Part shown: piece by piece, positions 56,243-64,000 of the stretch
Position numbering within the stretch: position 1 is the first letter of the stretch
Layout: each line of letters starts with the position of its first letter
Origin: Streptomyces sp. CB01881
GTDB taxonomy: Bacteria > Actinomycetota > Actinomycetes > Streptomycetales > Streptomycetaceae
DNA length: 64,000 nucleotides
Direction: 5' to 3'
NCBI RefSeq assembly: GCF_002953255.1
Contig: NZ_CP026498.1
Coordinates: forward strand, 6,064,349 to 6,128,348
Translations under genes and position numbers: made by a program
Notes under the pieces: model-generated
The model's database searches: none
What the model saw: the letters and a program-made list of their open reading frames with translations, nothing else
What the model was told of the DNA's origin: nothing

Positions 56243-56848
56243 ATGAACGGTCATGCACTCCACCCCCTCATGGCTCAGGCCGCCGCGGAGGCCGCGCGCA
56301 TCGCCCGCGGCGTCCGCCCGGAGCAGCTGGACGGCCCCACCCCCTGCACCGGCTTCGACACCCGGACGCTGGTCAACCACTGGGTGCTCTACACCTCCCA
56401 CGGCCTGGAACACCGGGCCCTGCGCAAGGACCTGCCGCAGGACCTCGTCGAGCGCGACTTCACCGCCGACACCGCCTGGGCCGACGCCTACGCCGCCCAG
56501 TTGGAGCGGGCCGTCGCGGCCTGGGCCGACCCGGCGGTCTGGGAGGGCGACGTGGACCTGGGCGGGTCGCCGATGCCCGCCGCCGCCATCGCCCGGATGC
56601 TGGTCCTGGAGCTGGTGCTGCACGGGTGGGACGTCGCCCGCGCGACCGGCCAGCCGACCGGGGCCGGGGACGAACTGGCCGGGGCGGTTCTCGGGATCGT
56701 CGAGGAGTTCGCCGGGCTCTTCCGCCAGTACGACGGGTTCGCCGGCCCTGTCGCCGTGCCCGCCGGGGCCTCGCCGCTCGACCGCGCGCTGGCCGCCTCG
56801 GGCCGCGACCCGCAGTGGGCCCCGGCCCCGGCCGCCGCGTCCGCCTGA
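56243..56848 (+). CDS. TIGR03086-type (DinB/mycothiol-like) metal-binding protein
   Basis: A 201-residue four-helix protein with the TIGR03086 pattern: CTGFDTRTLVNHWVLYTSHGLEHRAL (metal His) and VLELVLHGWDVARATGQ (metal His). It belongs to the mycothiol-dependent maleylpyruvate-isomerase-like superfamily; the reaction is unknown. CAGGAT lies six bases before the ATG, a probable leaderless start. A hairpin at 56869-56901 follows. Confidence 0.87.
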   Translation: MNGHALHPLMAQAAAEAARIARGVRPEQLDGPTPCTGFDTRTLVNHWVLYTSHGLEHRALRKDLPQDLVERDFTADTAWADAYAAQLERAVAAWADPAVWEGDVDLGGSPMPAAAIARMLVLELVLHGWDVARATGQPTGAGDELAGAVLGIVEEFAGLFRQYDGFAGPVAVPAGASPLDRALAASGRDPQWAPAPAAASA

Positions 56849-56868
56849 GCCCCGTCCCGGACGCCCGC

Positions 56869-56901
56869 GCGGGCCTGCGCCCCGTCAGGCCGCAGGCCCG
56901 C
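56869..56901. terminator. hairpin between convergent TIGR03086 and TetR genes
   Basis: A perfect 11-bp stem GCGGGCCTGCG with its complement and an 11-base loop. It overlaps the last codons of the TetR gene. Confidence 0.55.
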
Positions 56902-57484
56902 CCAGCGCGCTCCGGACCAGCCGGGTGACGGCCGGGACCGCCGTCCGCAGGTCACCGTCGGGGCCGGCCGTCTCGCCGGCCAGCGCGTCGAAGGTCTCGA
57001 AGCCGGTGAGGACGAACAGCAGCGCGGCCGCGTCCTGCGGTGCGCCGTCGAGCCGGGCGGCCAGCACCCGGGCGCCCTCGCGGCGGCGGGCGTCGCGGGC
57101 GGCGATGACCCGGCCCACCTCCTCGTCCAGCGCGGCCAGCGCGCGCAGCCGGCGGGTGCAGACCCGGTCCACCGCCCAGAAGCCGCCCATCACCTCGACG
57201 AAACGGTCCACCGCCGGCCAGGGCCCGGGCAGCGTGAACGCCTCGGCGAGCCGCGCCATCCCGCCCTCGGCCGCGAGCGCGTCACAGACCGCCTCCAGCA
57301 GGCCCGTCTTCGAGCCGAACTGGTAGTAGACGGTGGCCCGGGCGACGTCCGCCCGCTTGGCGACCGCGTCCAGCGAGAGCGTGCCCGTCCCGGCCAGCTG
57401 CCCCCGCGCGGCCGCGACGATCCGCGCGCGCGTCTCGTCCACGTCCGCCTGCCGCTGTCCCATCCGGTAGGACCGGGGGCTCAT
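56885..57484 (-). CDS. TetR-family transcriptional regulator
   Basis: A 199-residue TetR regulator with HTH TRARIVAAARGQLAGTGTLSLDAVAKRADVARATVYYQFGSKTGLLEAV (about 17-66). ATG 57484 has GGAGG 8 bases upstream. It follows the SDR gene on the same strand (102-base gap) and probably controls the SDR/NAD(P)-binding divergent pair. Confidence 0.9.
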   Translation of the reverse strand: MSPRSYRMGQRQADVDETRARIVAAARGQLAGTGTLSLDAVAKRADVARATVYYQFGSKTGLLEAVCDALAAEGGMARLAEAFTLPGPWPAVDRFVEVMGGFWAVDRVCTRRLRALAALDEEVGRVIAARDARRREGARVLAARLDGAPQDAAALLFVLTGFETFDALAGETAGPDGDLRTAVPAVTRLVRSALGGPAA

Positions 57485-57586
57485 CGCGCTCGCCTCCACT
57501 CGCTCGTCCCGCCGCCGGTGCAACGGCCGTCGGACCTCTCGTGAACAGGCAGTATCCCCGATGGCCCGGCGCCCTGGGCGGGGGCG

Positions 57587-58351
57587 TCAGACGATGACCC
57601 GGCCGCCGCTGACGTCCAGCGTCTGGCCGGTGATCCACGAGGACGCGGTGGACGCCAGGAAGAGCGTGGCCGCCGCGATGTCGGCCGGTTCGCCGAGCCG
57701 GCCGAGCGGGTGGGCGGCGGCGACGGCCGCCTGCACCTCGGGCGGCATGACGGCGGCCGTCCGCTCGGTCCGGACGGCGCCGGGCGCGATCGCGTTGACC
57801 CGGACGCCCTCCCCCGCCAGCTCCAGGGCGAGGTGGCGGGTGTACATCAGCACCCCCGCCTTGGCCGCCGCGTACGCGGCGGAGGAACCGCTGGGCAGCC
57901 GGCCGGCCGTGGAGGCCATGGTGACCACCGAGCCCGCGCCGCGTTCCAACAGGCCCGGCAGGAAGGCCTGGACGGTGAGGAAGGTGGCCGTGAGGTTGGC
58001 GTCCAGCACGGCGCGCCAGTGCTCCTCGGTCTCCCGGACGGTCGGCACCGGGTAGCCGTCCCCGCCGGCGAAGGCCGCGAGGACGCCGACCGGCCCGAGC
58101 CCCTCCTCGATCCGGGTGGCGGCCCGGGCGAGCGCGGCGGCGTCGGTGCAGTCGGCGACCAGGCCGAGCGCCTTGGCGCCCAGCTCGCGCAGCTCGCCCT
58201 CGACGGCGGCCAGGGCCGTACCGTCCCGGCCGAGGACGGCGACGGCCGCACCCTGCCGGGCGAACGAGCGGGCGGTCTCGGCGCCGATGCCGCGGCTGCC
58301 GCCGGCGATCACGACGACCTTGCCGGACAGGTCGGGGTACTGAACTCGCAT
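57587..58351 (-). CDS. SDR-family oxidoreductase
   Basis: A 254-residue short-chain dehydrogenase with IAGGSRGIG (cofactor), an AAFAGGD block where NNAG usually lies, VVTMASTAG (Ser), YAAAKAG (Tyr-x-x-x-Lys) and a C-terminal WITGQTLDVSGG. Replacement of NNAG by FAGG is unusual but the catalytic Ser-Tyr-Lys set is intact. It is read divergently from the NAD(P)-binding protein at 58476 and followed by the TetR gene. Confidence 0.88.
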   Translation of the reverse strand: MRVQYPDLSGKVVVIAGGSRGIGAETARSFARQGAAVAVLGRDGTALAAVEGELRELGAKALGLVADCTDAAALARAATRIEEGLGPVGVLAAFAGGDGYPVPTVRETEEHWRAVLDANLTATFLTVQAFLPGLLERGAGSVVTMASTAGRLPSGSSAAYAAAKAGVLMYTRHLALELAGEGVRVNAIAPGAVRTERTAAVMPPEVQAAVAAAHPLGRLGEPADIAAATLFLASTASSWITGQTLDVSGGRVIV

Positions 58352-58390
58352 GTCCCATCACTCCCTTGAGCCGTGCTGTGTGGTTCACTA

Positions 58391-58422
58391 GATTCAGTCA
58401 TACAGGCTGTCTGAATGAATCG
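58391..58422. promoter_or_regulatory. inverted-repeat operator between divergent SDR and NAD(P)-binding genes
   Basis: ATTCAG (58392-58397) and CTGAAT (58411-58416) flank TCATACAGGCTGT. The outer bases GATTCA...TGAATC extend the symmetry. The position between the starts and the presence of a TetR gene nearby suggest a TetR operator. Confidence 0.45.
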
Positions 58423-58475
58423 GCAAGGGCAGGCCCCCGAGCGGACCTCGCGGGCCGCCCGCAAGGAGGAACGCG

Positions 58476-59111
58476 ATGAAAATCGCCGTCGTCGGCGCCG
58501 CCGGCCGCACCGGCCGCCTGGTCGTCGACCTCGCCCTGGCCGCCGGGCACACCGTCACGGCCGTCGCCCGCACCCCCTCCCGGCTACCGGAGTTCGCGCA
58601 CGGCACCCCGCACATCGTGCAGGCCGACGTCCACCGGCCCGGCTCCCTGCGCGGGCCGCTGGCCGGCCAGGACGCGGTGGTCTCGACGCTCGGCACCACC
58701 GGCCGGGCCGCCACCACCGTCTTCTCGGACGGCGCACGGGAGCTGGTGGCCGCCGCGCGGGCCGGCGGGCCGCAGCACCTGGTGGCGATGGGCTCGGCGG
58801 GGCTGGAGACCGGCCATCTTCCGTTCGCCCAGCGGGTGGTGTCCCGGATGGTGGTCGACCGGCTCTACCGGGAGATCCACCGCGACCTGGCCCGGATGGA
58901 GGCGGTCCTGGAGGACTCCGACACGATCTGGACCGTCGTCCGCGCCCCGATGCTCAAGGACGGGCCGCCCGCCGCCGGCCCCCGCGTCTCGTACGACCGC
59001 CCGCTCCCCGGGGCGGGCACCGCCACCCGGGCCACCATCGCGGCCTGGATCGTCGGACACCTCGGCGCGCCCGAGACCTTCCGCCGCCGGGTCACCATCG
59101 CCGACGACTGA
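58476..59111 (+). CDS. NAD(P)H-binding atypical SDR protein
   Basis: A 211-residue atypical SDR (NmrA/YwnB-like): MKIAVVGAAGRTGRLVVDLALAAGHTVTAVART at the N-terminus, DAVVSTLGTT, LVAMGSAGLETGHLPF and WTVVRAPMLKDGP. It lacks the YxxxK pair of classical SDRs, so it may be a reductase of the anthrone/flavin type or a redox sensor. AAGGAGGA lies before the ATG. Confidence 0.85.
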   Translation: MKIAVVGAAGRTGRLVVDLALAAGHTVTAVARTPSRLPEFAHGTPHIVQADVHRPGSLRGPLAGQDAVVSTLGTTGRAATTVFSDGARELVAAARAGGPQHLVAMGSAGLETGHLPFAQRVVSRMVVDRLYREIHRDLARMEAVLEDSDTIWTVVRAPMLKDGPPAAGPRVSYDRPLPGAGTATRATIAAWIVGHLGAPETFRRRVTIADD

Positions 59112-59126
59112 CGGCCGGACCCGCGG

Positions 59127-59198
59127 CTCACCCCTCCGGGCGGGCGGGCCCCTCCGGGCGGGCGGGCCCCTCCGGGCGGGCTCACCCCTCCGGGCGGG
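59127..59198. repeat. 18-base minisatellite, four copies
   Basis: Four contiguous 18-base units C(TCA or GGG)CCCCTCCGGGCGGG, identical apart from the TCA/GGG triplet. The last unit includes the stop codon and final codons of the minus-strand gene ending at 59182. Confidence 0.9.
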
Positions 59199-60111
59199 CA
59201 CGCCGCTTGAACGCCACGGCCAGCAGGAACAGCGCCGACAGCACCGCGGCCACGCGCAGCACACCGGGCGCGGCCGACCAGGCGACCTGGCCCGCCTGCT
59301 GGCCCGGCTGGAGCGCCGCGCCCCAGCGGCCCTGGGACCTCCCCCAGAACCAGACGGTGGTGGCGCTCATCGTCATCAGGGGAATGCCGAGGATGCCGAC
59401 CTTGCGGGTGAAGTCGGTGAGCCGGCTGGACAGGTAACCGAGCCCCCAGCCGACCAGCATCACCACGAGCTGGCTGCTGACGGCGCCGCCGAGCAGCGTC
59501 ACCGCGGCCAGCAGCAGGAGCGGGGAGGGGCGCCGGCCGGCCATCGCGGACGGTTTCGGACCGGCCCCGGCGCCGACGTCGGGCGCCGCATCGGGCATGG
59601 CGGCCTGCGGCGGGGGCTCCGCCCTGCCCTTCCTCCGCTTCCTGCCCTTGCCCTGCGTCGCGGCGGGGGCGGTGGGCGGGGTCTGCGCAGGGGCGCCCCC
59701 GGCGGCGGTCCGCTGCTCGGGGATCGGCTTGACGGCCGGGCCCGGGCCGTCCGAGAAGTCGAGCGACACGAGGGACCAGTCGCCCGCGTTCACGGCCGTG
59801 AAGGGAGCCGGCACGGCGTCCGGATCGGCGTCCGCGTCCGCGATCGGCTGCGGCACCCAGGGCGAGCCCGGGTCATCCGCGGCCGGCGAAGGCCGACGTG
59901 CGGACGACGGCGCGGACGGCGGGCCGGCAGGCGGGCCGGTGACCGGCTCGACGGACGGCGGAGCTGACGGCGCAGCGGCGGGCCGCGGCGGCACCGCAGG
60001 CGCCCCGTCGGCGTACACGCTGTCCTCGCCCTCCGAGCCCGCGCCGCCGTCACCGCCCCCCGGCGGCCCGCTCCACGGCCCCTGCTTGCGCCACCACTCG
60101 CCGTCCGACAT
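59182..60111 (-). CDS. Pro/Ala-rich membrane protein
   Basis: A 309-residue protein. Residues 1-190 are a disordered Pro/Ala/Gly/Asp-rich cytoplasmic region, with a basic KGRKRRKGR patch near 155. Residues 190-300 hold about three to four membrane segments (PLLLLAAVTLLGGAVSSQLVVMLVGWGLGYL, VGILGIPLMTMSATTVWFW, AAVLSALFLLAVAF). It ends RRARPEG inside the 18-base repeat. ATG 60111 is likely, with a weak GGGGCGA ahead. Family not recognised. Confidence 0.65.
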   Translation of the reverse strand: MSDGEWWRKQGPWSGPPGGGDGGAGSEGEDSVYADGAPAVPPRPAAAPSAPPSVEPVTGPPAGPPSAPSSARRPSPAADDPGSPWVPQPIADADADPDAVPAPFTAVNAGDWSLVSLDFSDGPGPAVKPIPEQRTAAGGAPAQTPPTAPAATQGKGRKRRKGRAEPPPQAAMPDAAPDVGAGAGPKPSAMAGRRPSPLLLLAAVTLLGGAVSSQLVVMLVGWGLGYLSSRLTDFTRKVGILGIPLMTMSATTVWFWGRSQGRWGAALQPGQQAGQVAWSAAPGVLRVAAVLSALFLLAVAFKRRARPEG

Positions 60112-60239
60112 TCGCCCCACACCCCGCCTCGCCCGTGCCGCAACGGCCGTCGTGGGGCCGCCGGTCAGACGGTACCCACCCCGACCGGGGCCACGCCGAC
60201 CGGTCCCCACCGTGCCCCCTCCCGACTAACCTAGGTCGA

Positions 60240-62819
60240 ATGACCACACAGCAGGGCCCCCAACGCACCGGCAAGGCGCCCGCCGGCCCGCGCACCCTCG
60301 CCGACGAGCTCCGCAGCCGCGCGGACGACGACCTCGCCACCCTGCTCCGGTCCCGCCCCGACCTGCTCAACCCCGTGCCCGGCGACCTCACCCAGCTCGC
60401 CGCCCGGCTCTCCTCCCGCGCCTCCGCACTGCGCGCCCTGGAGCGGCTGGACCGCTTCACCCTCCAGGTCGCCGAGGCGCTGGCCGCCGCCCCGGACGGT
60501 GCCTCCCCGGCCACCGTGAAGGCGCTCCTCACCGGCCCGGCCAGGGTCAAGCCGCACCCCGGCGCCACCCCGCTGACCACCGCGGACCGGGCCGCCGTCA
60601 CCGCCGCCCTCCCGCGCGCGCTCGCAACCCTGCGCGACCGTGCGCTGCTCTGGGGGCCGGAGAACGGGCTGCGCCTGGTCATCGCGGCCCGCGAGGCGCT
60701 CGCGCCCACCGCCGCCAACCCCGGCCGCACCGGCCTCGGCCCGACCCTGGCCGACGCCACCGCCGGCATGTCCCCGGCCCGGCTCCAGCAGTTGCTCGCC
60801 TCGGCCGGGCAGCCCGCCACCCCGGACCCGGTGACGGCCGTCGCCGCGCTCACCGCGCTGCTCGGCGACCGCGCCCGCTGCGACGCCCTGCTCGCCACCG
60901 CCCCCGAACCGGCGCTGCGGCTGCTGGACCGGCTGGTCTGGGGCCCGCCCACCGGCACCGTCCCGGACGCCACCCGGCCGGTCACCGCCGAGGACGCGCA
61001 GAGCCCGGTCGAGTGGCTGCTGGCCCGCGGTCTGCTGCTGCCCAGCAGCCCCGGCAGCGTCGTCCTGCCCCGCGAACTCGCCCTGCACCTGCGCGGCGGC
61101 CGCACCCACCGCGTGGTCGAGCCGGTCCAGCCGGAGCCGGCCCCGGCCGCCGCCCCGCGCGATCCACAGGCTGTGGACAAGGCCGCCGCCGGGCAGGCGT
61201 ACACCGCCGTCCGGATCGTCGAGGAGCTGCTCGACCTCTGGGGCCTCAACCCGCCGCCCACCCTGCGCGCCGGCGGCCTCGGCGTCCGCGACCTCAAGCG
61301 CACCGCGCAGGCCCTGGAGACCACCGAGCAGCAGACCGCCTTCTGGCTCGAACTCGCCCACACCTGCGGCCTGCTGGCCCCCGACGGTGAGGCCGACGAG
61401 CGCTGGGCGCCCACCCCGGCGTACGACGGCTGGCTCCAGCAGGACACCGCCGACCGCTGGGAGGTGCTGGCCGGCGGCTGGCTCACCGCCACCCGCGTCG
61501 CCGCCCTCACCGGCTCCCCGGACGGCAAGGGCAAGGCGCGGGCCGCGCTCGGCCCCGAGCTGGACCGCACCCTGGCCCCGTCGGTCCGCCGCGCGGCCCT
61601 CGCCCTGCTCGCCGAACTGCCGCCCGGCACCGCCGCCACCGCCGGCGAACTGCTGCCCACCCTGCGCTGGCAGCGCCCGCTGCGCGGCGGCCCGGTCACC
61701 GGCCAGGCCCACGCCACCGGCCAGGGCCCCGCCGGGCAGGCCCACACCGGCCAGGCCCACGCGGGGCAGGAGCCCGCCGGGCAGGCCCACGACCTGCGCG
61801 ACGACCTCACGGCCTGGACCCTCGCCGAGGCCGAACTGCTCGGCGTCACCGGCCGCGGCGCCCTCGCCTCCCCCGCCCGCGCACTGCTCACCGCCGAGGC
61901 CGACCCGGCCGAGGTGCTGGCCCCGCTGCTGCCGCAGCCGCTGGACCACGTGATCCTCCAGCCGGACCTCACCGCGATCGCCCCCGGCCCCCTGCTCACC
62001 CCGCTCGCCCAGGCGCTCGCGCTCTGCGCCGACATCGAGTCCAAGGGCGGCGCCACCGTCTACCGGTTCACCACCGCGTCCGTCCGCCGGGCCCTCGACG
62101 CCGGCCGCACCGCCGCCGACCTCCGGGCCTTCCTGGAACAGCACTCGCGCACGCCCGTCCCGCAGCCGCTCGCCTACCTGATCGACGACGTCGCCCGGCG
62201 GCACGGCATCCTGCGGGTCGGCGCCGCCTCCTCGTACCTGCGCTGCGACGACCCGGCGCTGCTGAACGAGGTCCTGGCCGACCGCCGCTCCGTCGACCTG
62301 CGGCTGCGCCTGCTCGCCCCCACCGTCCTCGCCGCCCAGGCCGCACCGGACGTGCTGCTCGCGGCCCTGCGCGGCATGGGCTACGCGCCCGCCGCCGAGT
62401 CCGCCGAGGGCGACGTGCTGATCACCCGGCCGGACAGCCACCGCACCCCGCCGCGCACAGCCCCCGTCCCCGTCCCGGACGGCCCGCCCACGCCCGACGA
62501 CACCCTGCTCGCCGCCGCCATCAAGGCCATCCGGGCGGGTGACCGCGCCGCCACCGCCGTCCGCCGCGAGCACACCCCCGACCCGCGCCAACTCCCGCGC
62601 ACCCCGGCCGCCGAGACCCTCGCCGCACTGCAGACGGCCGTGCTGCTCGGCGAGCGGATGTGGATCGGCTACCTCAACGCCGAGGGGCTCTCCAGCCAGC
62701 GGATCATCGACCCGGTCAAGGTCGAGGGCGGCTTCGTCACCGCCTTCGACCACCACGCCGACGAGCTGCGCACCTTCGCCCTGCACCGGATCACCGGCGT
62801 GGCCGAACTGGAGGAGTGA
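60240..62819 (+). CDS. helicase C-terminal-domain protein (XPB-associated)
   Basis: An 859-residue protein of the actinobacterial group annotated as helicase-C-terminal-domain proteins, normally found beside an XPB-type helicase gene. It begins MTTQQGPQRTGKAPAGPRTLADELRSR. Helical repeats follow, then LDHVILQPDLTAIAPGPL and VYRFTTASVRRALDAG (helicase-C/XPB-damage-domain-like, about 560-640), and a WYL-like end (GERMWIGYLNAEGLSSQRIIDPVKVEGGFVTAFDHHADELRTFALHRI). No Walker A was seen, so it is probably a partner rather than a helicase. A GQAH-type repeat sits at 488-517. It is probably leaderless (TAACCT seven bases before the ATG). Confidence 0.8.
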   Translation: MTTQQGPQRTGKAPAGPRTLADELRSRADDDLATLLRSRPDLLNPVPGDLTQLAARLSSRASALRALERLDRFTLQVAEALAAAPDGASPATVKALLTGPARVKPHPGATPLTTADRAAVTAALPRALATLRDRALLWGPENGLRLVIAAREALAPTAANPGRTGLGPTLADATAGMSPARLQQLLASAGQPATPDPVTAVAALTALLGDRARCDALLATAPEPALRLLDRLVWGPPTGTVPDATRPVTAEDAQSPVEWLLARGLLLPSSPGSVVLPRELALHLRGGRTHRVVEPVQPEPAPAAAPRDPQAVDKAAAGQAYTAVRIVEELLDLWGLNPPPTLRAGGLGVRDLKRTAQALETTEQQTAFWLELAHTCGLLAPDGEADERWAPTPAYDGWLQQDTADRWEVLAGGWLTATRVAALTGSPDGKGKARAALGPELDRTLAPSVRRAALALLAELPPGTAATAGELLPTLRWQRPLRGGPVTGQAHATGQGPAGQAHTGQAHAGQEPAGQAHDLRDDLTAWTLAEAELLGVTGRGALASPARALLTAEADPAEVLAPLLPQPLDHVILQPDLTAIAPGPLLTPLAQALALCADIESKGGATVYRFTTASVRRALDAGRTAADLRAFLEQHSRTPVPQPLAYLIDDVARRHGILRVGAASSYLRCDDPALLNEVLADRRSVDLRLRLLAPTVLAAQAAPDVLLAALRGMGYAPAAESAEGDVLITRPDSHRTPPRTAPVPVPDGPPTPDDTLLAAAIKAIRAGDRAATAVRREHTPDPRQLPRTPAAETLAALQTAVLLGERMWIGYLNAEGLSSQRIIDPVKVEGGFVTAFDHHADELRTFALHRITGVAELEE
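61701..61790 (+). repeat. GGCCAGGCCCAC-type repeats coding for GQAH units
   Basis: About seven degenerate 12-18-base units encode Gly-Gln-Ala-His and Gly-Gln-Gly/Glu-Pro-Ala variants in frame within the helicase-C-like gene. Confidence 0.7.
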
Positions 62820-62827
62820 CCGCAGGA

Positions 62828-63082
62828 TCAGTGGCCCTGCTGGGCCTCCTTCACCTTCTCCTTGACCGCCTTGTCCGCCAGCGTGCCGATCTGGTCCTTG
62901 CCGACCGGCAGCTCGGGGGCGCCGGCCAGGTCGGCGATCAGGAAGGCGGGGGACGCGAGCAGCCCGCCCGGGCCCTCGCCGACGCCCGCGAGGGCGTGGG
63001 CGGAGCCGGCGGAGGAGGCGGTCGCGGCGAAGGCCGAACCGAGGAGGGCGAGAGCGGTGAGGGCACGCTTCGACTTGTTCAT
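62828..63082 (-). CDS. small secreted protein
   Basis: An 84-residue protein with a signal peptide (MNKSKRALTALALLGSAFAATASSAGSAHA, likely cut after AHA) and a 54-residue mature part (GPGGLLASPAFLIADLAGAPELPVG, then a charged helix DKAVKEKVKEAQQGH). There are no cysteines. It sits between the helicase-C-like gene and the XPB gene on the opposite strand. No family recognised. Confidence 0.7.
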   Translation of the reverse strand: MNKSKRALTALALLGSAFAATASSAGSAHALAGVGEGPGGLLASPAFLIADLAGAPELPVGKDQIGTLADKAVKEKVKEAQQGH

Positions 63083-63189
63083 GACCTGCTCTAACGAAGC
63101 GACGCCCGCACTGGTCACAGCCCTGCGGTTGACGACCCCGCCGGCCCGGCGTAGTCCGGAGGAGAGGGGGGTTTCCGGAAGGAGTCACC

Positions 63190-63591
63190 ATGCTCGGCGA
63201 TCGGATAGCGGAGATTCGGAGCCAGGACACCGTCCGGCGGGTGCTCGCCGGCGGCGAGGGCCCGGTGGTCGAGGTCTCGTTCCAGGGCACGGGAGAGGTC
63301 CTCGGCACCCCGGTCACGGAGTTCGCCACCTACGAGTCGGAACTCCACGCCGACGGCACGCTGTTCGGTGAGGGCCAGGGCGTCGACATGACCGCCGACG
63401 GCCAGACCATCACCTGGCACGGCAGCGGCGTCGGCCACTTCACCGAGGGCGGCGGCGTCTCGTACCGCGGCTCGGTCTACTTCACCACCGCGTCCCCCCA
63501 GTTCTCCCGCCTGAACGGCATCGCCGGCGTCTTCGAGTTCGACTCCACCGCCGACGGCAAGAACAGCGCCACGGTGTTCGAGTGGAAGTAG
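63190..63591 (+). CDS. conserved hypothetical, beta-rich (DUF3224/allene-oxide-cyclase-like barrel)
   Basis: A 133-residue protein with alternating strands (VVEVSFQGTGEVLGTPVTEFATYESEL, ITWHGSGVGHFTEGGGVSYRGSVYF, LNGIAGVFEFDSTADGK) suggesting a small beta barrel. AAGGAG lies before the ATG at good spacing. The resemblance to DUF3224-like barrels is tentative. No signal peptide. Confidence 0.6.
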   Translation: MLGDRIAEIRSQDTVRRVLAGGEGPVVEVSFQGTGEVLGTPVTEFATYESELHADGTLFGEGQGVDMTADGQTITWHGSGVGHFTEGGGVSYRGSVYFTTASPQFSRLNGIAGVFEFDSTADGKNSATVFEWK

Positions 63592-63688
63592 CCCCCGCCC
63601 GGGCGGCCTCCCGCCTTCCCCGCCGGATGCGCGACACTGGAGGGTCTGCGTCCCGACAGACCTGTCAGCCAGTGGAGGGCTCCCCCGC

Positions 63689-64000
63689 GTGAACGACGGA
63701 CCGCTCATCGTCCAGAGCGACAAAACTCTTCTCCTGGAGATCGACCACCCCAAGGCCTCCGACTGCCGCCGCGCCATCGCGCCGTTCGCCGAACTGGAGC
63801 GCGCGCCCGAGCACGTGCACACCTACCGGGTGACCCCGCTCGGGCTGTGGAACGCGCGCGCGGCCGGGCACGACGCCGAGCAGGTGGTCGACGCCCTGGT
63901 GACGTACTCCCGCTACCCCGTCCCGCACGCACTGCTGGTCGACGTGGCCGACACCATGGCGCGCTACGGACGGCTCAGGCTCTCCAAGCACCCCACCCAC
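63689..64000 (+). CDS. XPB/Ssl2-type DNA repair helicase (partial, 5' end only)
   Basis: The first 104 codons of the actinobacterial XPB helicase: MNDGPLIVQSDKTLLLEIDH, ELERAPEHVHTYRVTPLGLWNARAAGHDAEQVVDAL and PHALLVDVADTMARYGRLRLSKHP. This N-terminal domain precedes the SF2 motor, which lies beyond the window. GTG 63689 has GGAGG 11 bases upstream. It is the expected partner of the protein at 60240, here separated by two small genes. Confidence 0.85.
   Translation, partial: MNDGPLIVQSDKTLLLEIDHPKASDCRRAIAPFAELERAPEHVHTYRVTPLGLWNARAAGHDAEQVVDALVTYSRYPVPHALLVDVADTMARYGRLRLSKHPTH

Noticed and set aside
60231-63329. 1032-codon minus-strand frame opposite the helicase-C-like gene
   Set aside because: Gly/Ala/Arg-rich shadow; the plus strand encodes recognisable text ending in a WYL-like module.

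Overview
This window is chromosomal DNA from a streptomycete (Streptomyces, Kitasatospora or a close relative). Signs of this are very high GC, strong third-position G/C in every real gene, futalosine-pathway menaquinone genes (mqnB, mqnD), DUF2530, DUF2771 and DUF3027 genes, XRE/DUF5753 and DUF397 pairs, an FxSxx-COOH peptide system, and many genes whose start codon lies 6-7 nt after a TANNNT box (probable leaderless mRNAs). Because GC is so high, long open frames occur opposite most genes; these antisense frames were discarded.

Layout. 1-7.9 kb: a minus-strand FxSxx-COOH RiPP cluster in the order fxsA1, fxsC (TIR-like), fxsT (ParA-like/TIR-like/NB-ARC/TPR), fxsA2, fxsB (radical SAM, cut by the window edge). 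8-17.3 kb: housekeeping genes (pdxH, citrate synthase, serC), a divergent SDR/TetR pair, a 3' gene remnant, thpR, a GNAT, a MarR/MFS pair and a VOC protein. 17.7-20.2 kb: a MHYT-domain membrane protein and an orphan HoxX-like protein. 20.4-24.7 kb: an accessory island with a SLATT/DUF4231 membrane protein, an ESX-like protein, a CdiA_C-tipped polymorphic toxin, a SitI3-like immunity candidate, a decayed copy of the neighbouring permease 3' end, and a VapBC pair. 24.7-39.1 kb: NCS2 purine permease, DUF2530, CtpE-like P-type ATPase, a sacsin/Hsp90-like protein, DUF3027, MFS, DUF2771, mqnB-mqnD and a cold-shock protein.

39.5-44.8 kb: a small membrane protein, a HAD phosphatase and an iron-siderophore ABC operon headed by a probable iron box. 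Its two permease genes are joined by three tandem, stop-start-coupled micro-ORFs. 44.9-53.7 kb: a second accessory stretch with an oxidoreductase/aminotransferase/Nudix operon facing an XRE regulator, a second XRE with DUF397, an atypical kinase-like protein, a frameshifted conserved gene, a third XRE and a doubly frameshifted DUF6879 gene. 53.8-59.1 kb: divergent regulator/enzyme pairs (MDR/ArsR, AraC/TIGR03086, TetR plus SDR facing an NAD(P)-binding protein). 59.2-64 kb: a Pro/Ala-rich membrane protein, a helicase C-terminal-domain protein, two small proteins and the start of an XPB-type helicase.

Strongest leads: the TIR plus STAND plus two-precursor RiPP cluster (possible NLR-like signalling or defence), the micro-ORF chain at 41644-41869, the toxin/immunity island, and the VapBC module sitting between a permease gene and a deleted copy of its 3' end. 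Functions are assigned from sequence alone; no database search was run.
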